From Nanosynbacter sp. (GTDB lineage: Bacteria > Patescibacteriota > Saccharimonadia > Saccharimonadales > Saccharimonadaceae), in assembly GCA_015257445.1 (NCBI GenBank), contig JABZKE010000043.1, positions 1-5,107 of the forward strand: a stretch of DNA of 5,107 nucleotides, in the 5' to 3' direction. The position numbers and the translations under genes are program-made. This document shows, piece by piece, positions 1 through 5,107 of this stretch (its first letter is position 1; each line of letters begins with the position of its first letter). Below the pieces are notes generated by a model that saw only the letters and a program-made list of their open reading frames with translations, searched no databases and was not told where the DNA came from.

Positions 1-626
1 CTTAAATTTTCCGGCACCGCCATCGCGAGATTCCCCACAAACAAATGCGCCCCGTTCGAATTCTTCACCGAAGTCACGTCGATATAAGCCCGCGCGATCT
101 GCACCCCTTCACTCAGAAGATAATGCAAATTCTTAATTTCCTTCGTATCGCCCGAATAATATACCAGACCATCTTTTGTGGTAAAAATCAGACCGAAACT
201 CATCAGCTCCGCGCAATGCCAAGTTTTCACATAACGTACTCCTGAAAAACTTTTAAATTTTTCGTCATACTGCGTATCTTGCACCAAATCATACATCTCT
301 TCTGTACAACCAAAACCCTGCAAAATCTGCTCAATCGTTTTTACGTATTCATCATTATCCGGCAAAATAATTTTCAGCGGTCGATGCAATACAAGATACA
401 AATAAGTCACCAGACTCCCCAGGCTTCCAATATGGTCCGAATGCGTATGGGTAATCATCAGATTCACTGCTCTCACTCTGCCAAGCAAACTCTTTTGCTT
501 CAGCTTCGCGAACACATCCTCACCACAGTCAATCAAGAATAACTGATCATCATCAATGAAATACGCTGCCGTATTCCCCTCCTTCACATTAAACGCCGAG
601 CCTCTGCCCAAAAATTTTAGTTCCAT
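1..626 (-). CDS. MBL-fold metallo-hydrolase, 3'-truncated by window edge
   Basis: The reading frame opens with ATG at 626-624 and stays open for 208 codons to the window edge, so the C-terminus is missing. The protein begins MELKFLGRGSAFN, a typical first strand of small RNase Z-like metallo-beta-lactamase-fold enzymes. The metal motif ITHTHSDHIGS gives His60, His62, Asp64 and His65. Likely further ligands are His137 (KTWHC), Asp160 (YYSGDT) and His194 (NGAHLF), so the zinc-site set looks complete. Family knowledge: such proteins are cytosolic hydrolases of phosphodiester or other ester substrates. The substrate here cannot be told, and there is no evidence for a true tRNA-processing RNase Z. 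I see no signal peptide. The start is fixed by a strong AGGAGG at 638-633, 6 nt upstream. The gene sits after the terminator at 710-739, so it needs its own promoter between about 640 and 709; I could not pick one with confidence. Confidence 0.88.
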   Translation of the reverse strand, partial: MELKFLGRGSAFNVKEGNTAAYFIDDDQLFLIDCGEDVFAKLKQKSLLGRVRAVNLMITHTHSDHIGSLGSLVTYLYLVLHRPLKIILPDNDEYVKTIEQILQGFGCTEEMYDLVQDTQYDEKFKSFSGVRYVKTWHCAELMSFGLIFTTKDGLVYYSGDTKEIKNLHYLLSEGVQIARAYIDVTSVKNSNGAHLFVGNLAMAVPENL

Positions 627-632
627 ATCCCC

Positions 633-638
633 CCTCCT
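633..638 (-). promoter_or_regulatory. Shine-Dalgarno of the MBL-fold gene
   Basis: On the minus strand AGGAGG (within GAAGGAGGGG) lies 6 nt before ATG 626-624. This near-perfect anti-16S match at ideal spacing supports that start and shows that SD-led initiation is used in this genome. Confidence 0.8.
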
Positions 639-709
639 TCGAATTTTCTAAAGTTTAAAGTACTCGTAATCTTAACTTACGCTTATAGATTATTGTAATC
701 AAATTTACT

Positions 710-739
710 AAAAAGTCCACCCCTGTTTCCAGAGGTGGA
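710..739 (-). terminator. Rho-independent terminator of the tRNA-bPH2-foldase unit
   Basis: On the minus strand TCCACCTCTG, loop GAAA, CAGGGGTGGA forms a 10-bp stem (nine Watson-Crick pairs and one G-U) closed by a GNRA tetraloop at 739-716. One C and then five Ts (714-710) follow. It begins 17 nt after the foldase stop codon, where an intrinsic terminator would be expected. On the plus strand the downstream tract (TTCTTAATT) is a poor T-run, so termination is probably one-directional. Confidence 0.9.
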
Positions 740-756
740 TTCTTAATTAGCCTCAC

Positions 757-1872
757 TTAAGATTCTTGGCGATCGATTTTAATTAATTCTTTAACCTTCC
801 CCGAATCTCGAATTTCCTTCATTTGTCTATCAAATTCCGTGAACGAAATTTTAATCGAAGTGTAATTCACTGTCGAATCAGTTTTCGCCACCAACTTCAC
901 GAAATAGAAACCATCTCCCGAGCTTGAAACAAATTTATCCGAAATTTCCCCCGTATTTAGACTCATCGCCTTCAGTGACCTGCCACCATCCACGTTCATC
1001 TTATCGACTAGCCCACCGGTCTCTTCATAAAGCACCTTATCGCCCAGCTCTTCCGAAATCGCCTTCAAATCTTTTCCAGATTTAATCAAAGATTCCACCT
1101 GCGCCGCAAGCTGCACCGCATTCGTATCAATTGCCTGCGAAACTTTTTCCTTCACCAGTGAAAGATAAATCATTCGACGATATTCTTTCATCGTCAAACC
1201 AAAATTATCTTCCAAAATCTTCTTGAATCCTTCTTCACTGCGTTCCACACCACCAATTTTTCGGTGCTCCAAAATCGTTTCATCCACCTCTTTATCCGTC
1301 ACCGTCAAATCATTTTCTTTCGCCAATTTCAGAGCCCAAGCATAATTCTCTGCCTCATCCAGCGCCAAGCGCTTATAATGCTGCTCCATAAAATCATTAT
1401 CTTTCGCATTGTCTAATTTACCCTGTTGTTTTTCGATCGGTGTAATCGTACTACGATAAATCAAAAGATAATCCGAATAACGCACATCCGCGCCGTTTAC
1501 ATTAGCCACCGATACTGGCAAAAGTTGGGTCAAACGATAAAGAATCGGATTCGTACTCTGCCATTTATAAAGCATAAAATAACCCGCCCCCGAAGCCAAA
1601 ACCACCGCCATCACTGATAAAATAATCGTCACCGTCACCACGCGATATTTCGCATATTGCATTGGATATTTGAACTTACGCCCCTTCGATAACACTTCTT
1701 CGCGACGCTCTTCGACTTTTTCTAACTCTGTCTTATTCTTGAATTCTTCAATCTTTTTCTGCTCGCGCTTTTGCTTCATTTTCGCCACGATTGAAAGTCT
1801 CTTCTCTTTTACGGCGTCGGTTTCATTTGTCATAGTTTTATCCACTTCGTTTTCTAATTTCGCTTTGCTCAT
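757..1872 (-). CDS. Membrane-anchored SurA/PrsA-like foldase (parvulin-like)
   Basis: This 371-residue protein has an unusual layout. Residues 1-75 are a highly charged Lys/Glu-rich segment, probably helical or coiled coil (KMKQKREQKK, EKVEERREEV). One transmembrane helix follows at about 79-103, then a SurA-N-like helical region at about 122-245 (VANVNGADVRYSDYLLIYR). Residues 255-330 resemble a diverged parvulin rotamase: GKDLKAISEELGD, ETGGLVD, SLNTGEISDKFVSSSGDGFYFVKL. Basic residues before the helix predict N-inside, C-outside topology, so the foldase part would face the outside and help secreted proteins fold. The canonical opening xHIL strand of parvulins is not evident, so isomerase activity is uncertain and a pure chaperone role is possible. 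The start at 1872 is 3 nt after the bPH2 stop (TAG GAA ATG), implying translational coupling. The intrinsic terminator at 710-739 ends the unit. Confidence 0.75.
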   Translation of the reverse strand: MSKAKLENEVDKTMTNETDAVKEKRLSIVAKMKQKREQKKIEEFKNKTELEKVEERREEVLSKGRKFKYPMQYAKYRVVTVTIILSVMAVVLASGAGYFMLYKWQSTNPILYRLTQLLPVSVANVNGADVRYSDYLLIYRSTITPIEKQQGKLDNAKDNDFMEQHYKRLALDEAENYAWALKLAKENDLTVTDKEVDETILEHRKIGGVERSEEGFKKILEDNFGLTMKEYRRMIYLSLVKEKVSQAIDTNAVQLAAQVESLIKSGKDLKAISEELGDKVLYEETGGLVDKMNVDGGRSLKAMSLNTGEISDKFVSSSGDGFYFVKLVAKTDSTVNYTSIKISFTEFDRQMKEIRDSGKVKELIKIDRQES

Positions 1873-1875
1873 TTC

Positions 1876-2355
1876 CTATTTCTCGTTAATTAGATTTTGT
1901 AAATCGTTATAAATTTTTTCTGAATTTTTCACCATCGATATCACTAAATCCCCCACCGCCGTTTGAATTACAATCGTACCATACCCCATTAATCCTGCCC
2001 GAATGCCACTCACGCCATAAGAAATGCTCTGGATTTTATCTAACCCTAAGTCTACCACCGATTTCTTAAACAAACCTCGTTGTGAAATCTGACGAATGCG
2101 CTGATTGGTCACAATATAAATTGAAAAATACCATAACATGTAAGAATATAGAAAACCTAAAACCCCCACCAAAATCAGTGCCAAGAAGGTCTCAAAAATC
2201 ATCATATTATTTGGCCAAAGTAGGGTCAATCCCACCCCAATCATAATCATCAAAATTAAAAATATCACACCGGACTTTGCCGTCAAAAAATGGCGTCGGA
2301 ACACAAACTGCACCTCTTCGCCTTCTCTCTGACCATCAAAAATCATTTTTCTCAT
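1876..2355 (-). CDS. bPH2 (DUF304) domain membrane protein
   Basis: This 159-residue protein has two adjacent transmembrane helices at about 26-47 and 52-75. A bacterial pleckstrin-homology-like domain follows at about 80-157, with family hallmarks YIVTNQRIRQISQRGLF, VDLGLDKIQSIS and GYGTIVIQTAVGD. The length suits single-domain bPH2 proteins. Biochemical function is poorly defined in the family, so only a membrane-associated role is supported, with the PH-like domain probably cytosolic. The gene starts 7 nt after the CCA end of tRNA-Arg and no promoter fits in between, so co-transcription with the tRNA is likely. ATG 2355 has no Shine-Dalgarno. An in-frame ATG at 2346 has a weak GAG 4 nt upstream and would remove three residues, so the exact start is open. 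The stop codon TAG (1878-1876) lies 3 nt before the foldase start. Confidence 0.85.
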   Translation of the reverse strand: MRKMIFDGQREGEEVQFVFRRHFLTAKSGVIFLILMIMIGVGLTLLWPNNMMIFETFLALILVGVLGFLYSYMLWYFSIYIVTNQRIRQISQRGLFKKSVVDLGLDKIQSISYGVSGIRAGLMGYGTIVIQTAVGDLVISMVKNSEKIYNDLQNLINEK

Positions 2356-2362
2356 ACGTATT

Positions 2363-2438
2363 TGGTGACCCGGGCGGGAGTCGAACTCGCAACCTTCTCC
2401 TTAGGACGGAGCCGCTCTATCCATTGAGCTACCAGGCC
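2363..2438 (-). tRNA. tRNA-Arg (anticodon CCT), CCA encoded
   Basis: The 76 nt fold into a canonical cloverleaf: acceptor GGCCTGG/CCGGGTC, D-arm GCTC/GAGC, anticodon loop GTCCTAA with anticodon CCT (reads AGG), a 5-nt variable loop, T-loop TTCGACT, discriminator A73 and encoded CCA at 2365-2363. The D-loop AATGGATA carries A20 and the anticodon has C35, the main arginine identity elements known from E. coli. Oddities: G27/A43 at the top of the anticodon stem and A52/C62 in the T stem do not pair, G32 is unusual, and the acceptor stem has two G-U wobbles. None removes the overall fold, so I call it functional. Confidence 0.95.
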
Positions 2439-2446
2439 ATACCTAA

Positions 2447-2455
2447 ATTATACCA
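2447..2455 (-). promoter_or_regulatory. Extended -10 promoter of tRNA-Arg unit
   Basis: On the minus strand TGGTATAAT is a perfect TATAAT (2452-2447) with the TGn extension. It ends 8 nt before the first tRNA base, putting the transcription start just upstream of the mature 5' end. No good -35 hexamer lies 17-18 nt upstream (AAGAAC/AAAGAA), which fits an extended -10 promoter. It is the only convincing promoter before the tRNA-bPH2-foldase run, so it probably drives all three. Confidence 0.72.
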
Positions 2456-2496
2456 TATTCGATTCTATCGTTCTTTTTAACAGATATAAGTTCTAG

Positions 2497-3873
2497 TTAG
2501 ATCTTTTTGGTAAAGTATCCTGGTCTTCCATTATCCGGATCATCAATTCTTAGCCAAGTTTTATCAGCATCTCTCGGATTAGCCAAGAAAGAACCTTTGC
2601 CTCCCCTTAATTTTTTCCGCTCATCAAATGGATGATTTGCGCTAATCAAATTAGATATATCAAAATCATTATTAACGTATATTTTTTCTAACATATCTTC
2701 GATACCCATATATTTCGCAAACATTCTATTCATATTTTTTACGTTTTTAGTATTAAATTTCGAAATATCCAATTCAATCAAATAATGCATATTATCAAAC
2801 ATTTCTTCCATATTTGTTACTTTTTCTGTATTAAAGTTCGATAAATTTAGATATTTTATTTTTCGACTAAACCTGAACATCTGTTCCATATCAGTCACCT
2901 TACTCGTATCAAAACTAGATAAATTAACCTCTTCAAGCTCATAACATTGAGCAAACATATGCGATACATTAGTTACATAACTAGAATCAAAATCTGACAG
3001 ATCAAGACTTTTTAATTTAGAAAAATTGAAAAACATTCCCCAAATATTATCTGGCATATAGATCTTTTTTTGTTCGGTGTAATAAAATATAGTATCTTCA
3101 TTAGCATCATACCAGGCCTTTATTTCATAATCCGATGAGCCTGTTTCTATATTAGTAATATCCACCACATTACTAGGAATACTTTCTACTCTTTTTATAT
3201 ACTTAGTATCATATTGACCACGACTTGGAGATAATGATTTAAAACCGTCTCTAGATATTTCCGTCTTTTTATCATAAGGATTTGAAATTACCGAATAGAC
3301 TAATTTATTCGAATATTTTCCAGCTTCTAGGTTATTATTTATTTTTACGGCAATTCTTGTTATATAATTATCTCCAGTTTCCCAGTATTTAAAGTCATCG
3401 TTTCTTCCACCAATAACATTCGGAGCAGACAATTTTGGTATTGGATTATAATTGTACGTTTCACTAAATTTTACAGAATAAGCCCATGTATTATCTGGAA
3501 GTGCATATAAGCTAGTCAATGAATCTATTGAGCTAATTTTACTTGAACTATTTTGGTCTTCATTTACTAATGCAGTTTCTTCAGAATCTGTACTAAGTAG
3601 TACTTTATAGCCAGCCTTCACCTTTCCACTGACTGTAAGCCTAATATTCTCTACCCCAGTCTTATTATAACTATTCAAAATAAAATTACTCGTCATTTCC
3701 ACTTCTGTTTTTTGCAAAGAAGCAGAAAGTGTCGGCACATATGCAGCCGACACTCTTTCTCCACCAAACCCCACAAATCCCAAATTCGCTAAGAAAAGAA
3801 ATGCAAGAAAACCAGCAAAATTTTTCATATTCTTTTTATAAATATCAAAAATCGCACTTTTTCCCATTCCCAT
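2497..3873 (-). CDS. Secreted BspA-like DUF285 repeat protein
   Basis: This 458-residue protein has a hydrophobic export segment at about residues 18-38 with a likely signal-peptidase site after VSA (residues 41-43). A beta-rich N-terminal region at about 45-200 follows (NTWAYSVKF, YNPIPKL, AGKYSNKLVYSV), in a style I associate with Saccharibacteria surface proteins. Residues 280-383 hold four 26-residue DUF285 units, and a fragment continues after them. The C-terminus ends LRIDDPDNGRPGYFTKKI, with no LPXTG or C-terminal membrane helix. Known DUF285/BspA proteins are surface or secreted leucine-rich-type proteins involved in adhesion; adhesion here is inference. The start is uncertain: ATG 3873 (used), ATG 3867 and ATG 3828 (giving MKNFAGFLAF, a more typical signal peptide) all lack a clear Shine-Dalgarno. 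The gene is much more AT-rich than its neighbours and lacks their C-over-G bias, suggesting transfer. No terminator is seen after it. Confidence 0.85.
   Translation of the reverse strand: MGMGKSAIFDIYKKNMKNFAGFLAFLFLANLGFVGFGGERVSAAYVPTLSASLQKTEVEMTSNFILNSYNKTGVENIRLTVSGKVKAGYKVLLSTDSEETALVNEDQNSSSKISSIDSLTSLYALPDNTWAYSVKFSETYNYNPIPKLSAPNVIGGRNDDFKYWETGDNYITRIAVKINNNLEAGKYSNKLVYSVISNPYDKKTEISRDGFKSLSPSRGQYDTKYIKRVESIPSNVVDITNIETGSSDYEIKAWYDANEDTIFYYTEQKKIYMPDNIWGMFFNFSKLKSLDLSDFDSSYVTNVSHMFAQCYELEEVNLSSFDTSKVTDMEQMFRFSRKIKYLNLSNFNTEKVTNMEEMFDNMHYLIELDISKFNTKNVKNMNRMFAKYMGIEDMLEKIYVNNDFDISNLISANHPFDERKKLRGGKGSFLANPRDADKTWLRIDDPDNGRPGYFTKKI
2725..3036 (-). repeat. Four tandem 26-residue DUF285 repeats (coding)
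   Basis: Methionine-phenylalanine pairs recur at residues 280, 306, 332, 358 and 384 of the secreted protein, exactly 26 residues (78 nt) apart. The units share MF-x6-(L/I)-x2-(L/V)-(D/N)-(L/I)-S-x-F-(D/N)-(S/T)-x2-V-(T/K)-(N/D)-(M/V). The protein pattern is strict, but the DNA copies have clearly diverged, so this is an old repeat array and not a recent expansion. Confidence 0.9.
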
Positions 3874-3887
3874 ATAGCTTATATCTT

Positions 3888-3918
3888 ATCATAAACGAAT
3901 TAAAATACCAAAAATCAA
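3888..3918 (-). promoter_or_regulatory. Candidate promoter of the DUF285 gene
   Basis: In the 53-nt gap after the permease gene, the minus strand has TTGATT (3918-3913) and TATGAT (3893-3888) separated by 19 nt, slightly longer than ideal. A start about 7 nt downstream would leave a very short leader before ATG 3873, or about 50 nt before ATG 3828. In such AT-rich sequence this could be chance. Confidence 0.35.
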
Positions 3919-3926
3919 ATAAATCG

Positions 3927-4751
3927 CTATCCCCTCAAAACTTCCACTGCCTTCGCCACCAAAAACGCCATCACATTAAAAATTACGATCGTCGCGCCGG
4001 TCGGCGTCGCCACAAAATAAGAAAAGATAATCCCCATTACCATACAAAATACCGAAACTACCACCGAGGTAAAAACCACCGCCTTAAAACTTTTCACCAC
4101 CTGCATCGCCGTCACCGTCGGGAAAATAATTAAACTCGAAATCAGAAGCGCCCCCACTAGTCGCATTCCCAGCACCACTACCACTGCACACAAAATCGCA
4201 AAAATTGTATTTAGCCGCTCGGTCTTCAGCCCAATCGATTTGGCAAAATTCTCATCAAACGTCATCGCGAAAATATCATGATATTTCACAATAAAGAATA
4301 AAATCACCACGAGCGAAAAAATCACTCCCGCTACCACATCGAAATCATCTAGTGCCAGAATACTGCCAAATAAATAATTATTAATATCCGTATTCACCCC
4401 CTTTACCACTGATATCACCAAAGTTCCCACCGCCAATGCCCCCGCCGAAAGCATCGCAATTAAAGCATCCGCATCCACCTTACTTTTCTGGTTCACCTGC
4501 AAAATCAAAATCGCCGCCAAAATCACTATTGGTAACGCAAACTGTAGTGGCATCACGCCAATCACCGTCGCAATCGCAAAGGCGCCGAATCCCACATGTG
4601 AAAGCCCATCACCAATCATCGCCTTTCGCCTCAAAACCAAAGATACCCCGATCAGTCCTGCCGTCACCGCCAGCACTACCCCCACCACCAAAGCCTTCAC
4701 CATAAATTGGTATTGCCACATTTCCAGAAACTTTTCCAAAAATCCGTTCAT
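3927..4751 (-). CDS. znuB: Zn/Mn ABC transporter permease (ABC-3 family)
   Basis: This 274-residue polytopic protein has about eight or nine hydrophobic helices (approximately 17-40, 52-67, 70-87, 96-117, 137-156, 181-216 probably as two, 222-246 and 250-268). The ABC-3 signature RRKAMIGDGLSHVGFGAFAI is at 41-60. A cytosolic loop, FDENFAKSIGLKTERLN, at 165-181 is the likely contact to the ATPase. It forms the membrane channel for high-affinity zinc or manganese import, with the ATPase encoded just upstream and a substrate-binding protein that must lie outside the window. A GTG at 4757 is in frame but overlaps the Shine-Dalgarno AGGAGG, whereas ATG 4751 sits 5 nt after it, so I chose ATG. The gap to the upstream stop is 9 nt. 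The metal (Zn against Mn) cannot be settled from the permease, so the symbol is by family resemblance. Confidence 0.9.
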   Translation of the reverse strand: MNGFLEKFLEMWQYQFMVKALVVGVVLAVTAGLIGVSLVLRRKAMIGDGLSHVGFGAFAIATVIGVMPLQFALPIVILAAILILQVNQKSKVDADALIAMLSAGALAVGTLVISVVKGVNTDINNYLFGSILALDDFDVVAGVIFSLVVILFFIVKYHDIFAMTFDENFAKSIGLKTERLNTIFAILCAVVVVLGMRLVGALLISSLIIFPTVTAMQVVKSFKAVVFTSVVVSVFCMVMGIIFSYFVATPTGATIVIFNVMAFLVAKAVEVLRG

Positions 4752-4756
4752 CGCCA

Positions 4757-4762
4757 CCTCCT
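4757..4762 (-). promoter_or_regulatory. Shine-Dalgarno of permease overlapping upstream stop
   Basis: The minus-strand TAGGAGG (4763-4757) combines the TAG stop of the ATPase gene with a full AGGAGG. The spacing to ATG 4751 is 5 nt. The site rules out GTG 4757 as the start because that codon begins on the last G of the site. The arrangement favours re-initiation by ribosomes finishing the ATPase. Confidence 0.8.
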
Positions 4763-5107
4763 ATTTCCCCTCACCTTCGTTATGGTCATGACAATGAATC
4801 CTTTTCACGTATTCTTCCGTAGTTTCCATCGTCACCGCCCCGTCCGCTAGCGCCAAAATTTTATTCCCCACCAAATTCTGATGATCAAGGTCGTGCGTAA
4901 TCATCACCACCGTGATTCCCTGCGCATTTAATTTCAAAAGTTCTGCGTATAATTCCTTCTTCGATTTCGAATCTAAATTATTCCCCGGTTCATCCAAAAT
5001 TAATAATTTCTTCGTCGCTACCACCGCCCGCGCCAACCAAATTTTCTGTTTTTGTCCACCCGAAAGCTCCGCAAAATGTTTCTTCAACAATTTTTTCATA
5101 CCAAATT
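4761..5107 (-). CDS. znuC: Zn/Mn ABC transporter ATPase, 5'-truncated by window edge
   Basis: Only the C-terminal part of the ATPase is present; the frame is open to the right edge and the Walker A half lies outside. The ATG at 5099 is internal, because codons for Phe-Gly precede it and the protein starts almost at the signature motif. Numbering from that Met, the visible motifs are LSGGQ at 12-16, Walker B LLILDEP at 32-38 (Asp36, catalytic Glu37), D-loop NNLD at 40-43, and switch His69 in ITHDLDH. The tail ends HCHDHNEGEGK, a Cys/His cluster reminiscent of ZnuC-type C-termini and favouring zinc over manganese. It powers import through the permease encoded 9 nt downstream. The subfamily call rests on that neighbour and the tail, since ATPases alone are hard to assign. 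Confidence 0.88.
   Translation of the reverse strand, partial: FGMKKLLKKHFAELSGGQKQKIWLARAVVATKKLLILDEPGNNLDSKSKKELYAELLKLNAQGITVVMITHDLDHQNLVGNKILALADGAVTMETTEEYVKRIHCHDHNEGEGK

Noticed and set aside
640..709. Promoter for the MBL-fold gene
   Set aside because: Several weak combinations exist (for example TTACAA 698-693 with TAAGAT 674-669, 18-nt spacer), but none stands out from the AT-rich background.
2460..2470. Dyad CGAT-TCT-ATCG upstream of the tRNA -10 box
   Set aside because: It has four-base arms only, no T-run follows, and it is too short to be a terminator for the DUF285 gene or a confident regulator site.
3872..3884. Inverted repeat ATATA-GCT-TATAT over the first start codon of the DUF285 gene
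   Set aside because: The arms are five A/T pairs only, in a very AT-rich stretch where such dyads are expected by chance; not enough for an operator call.
2363..3926. Integrated element at tRNA-Arg carrying the DUF285 gene
   Set aside because: The odd gene lies on the 5' side of the tRNA, whereas integration normally uses the 3' end. I found no duplicated tRNA end near 3874-3926 and no integrase.
3729..4133. Open frame on the plus strand overlapping the DUF285 and permease genes
   Set aside because: It is antisense to two well-supported genes, is rich in His/Arg/Lys from their reverse complement, and has no recognisable domain. The same applies to the plus-strand frames at 45-245, 279-542, 1426-1617, 1670-1912, 2277-2480 and 4436-4705.

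Overview
The window shows five protein genes and one tRNA gene, all transcribed right to left (minus strand) and tightly packed. Both end genes run off the window. The organism is a bacterium with the standard code and Shine-Dalgarno signals. A compact layout, a bPH2 membrane protein next to a membrane-anchored SurA/PrsA-like foldase, and a secreted DUF285 (BspA-like) protein whose N-terminal domain style I associate with host-associated Candidatus Saccharibacteria together suggest Patescibacteria/Saccharibacteria. That placement is an impression from recognised protein styles (about 55 % sure); a Firmicute remains possible.

Layout in transcription order, from the right edge: (1) the 3' part of a Zn/Mn ABC-transporter ATPase (znuC-like), then its permease (znuB-like), translationally linked, with the znuC stop codon lying inside the permease's Shine-Dalgarno. 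(2) A 458-codon secreted protein with four exact-length 26-residue DUF285 repeats. It is far more AT-rich than its neighbours and lacks their strand skew, so it looks like a later arrival. (3) An extended -10 promoter followed by tRNA-Arg(CCU). (4) A two-TM bPH2-domain protein starting only 7 nt after the tRNA CCA end. (5) A membrane-anchored foldase starting 3 nt after the bPH2 stop, followed by a clear intrinsic terminator. (6) The N-terminal 208 codons of a metallo-beta-lactamase-fold hydrolase with a strong ribosome binding site.

The most coherent reading of the middle is one transcription unit, promoter - tRNA-Arg - bPH2 - foldase - terminator. In it, tRNA 3' processing would leave a nearly leaderless mRNA for the bPH2 protein. 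The bPH2 protein and foldase probably act at the membrane and cell envelope. I see no CRISPR array, insertion sequence, attachment-site duplication or clearly new defence system. Sequence between genes is short everywhere; the longest gap (627-756) holds the terminator and the leader of the hydrolase gene.
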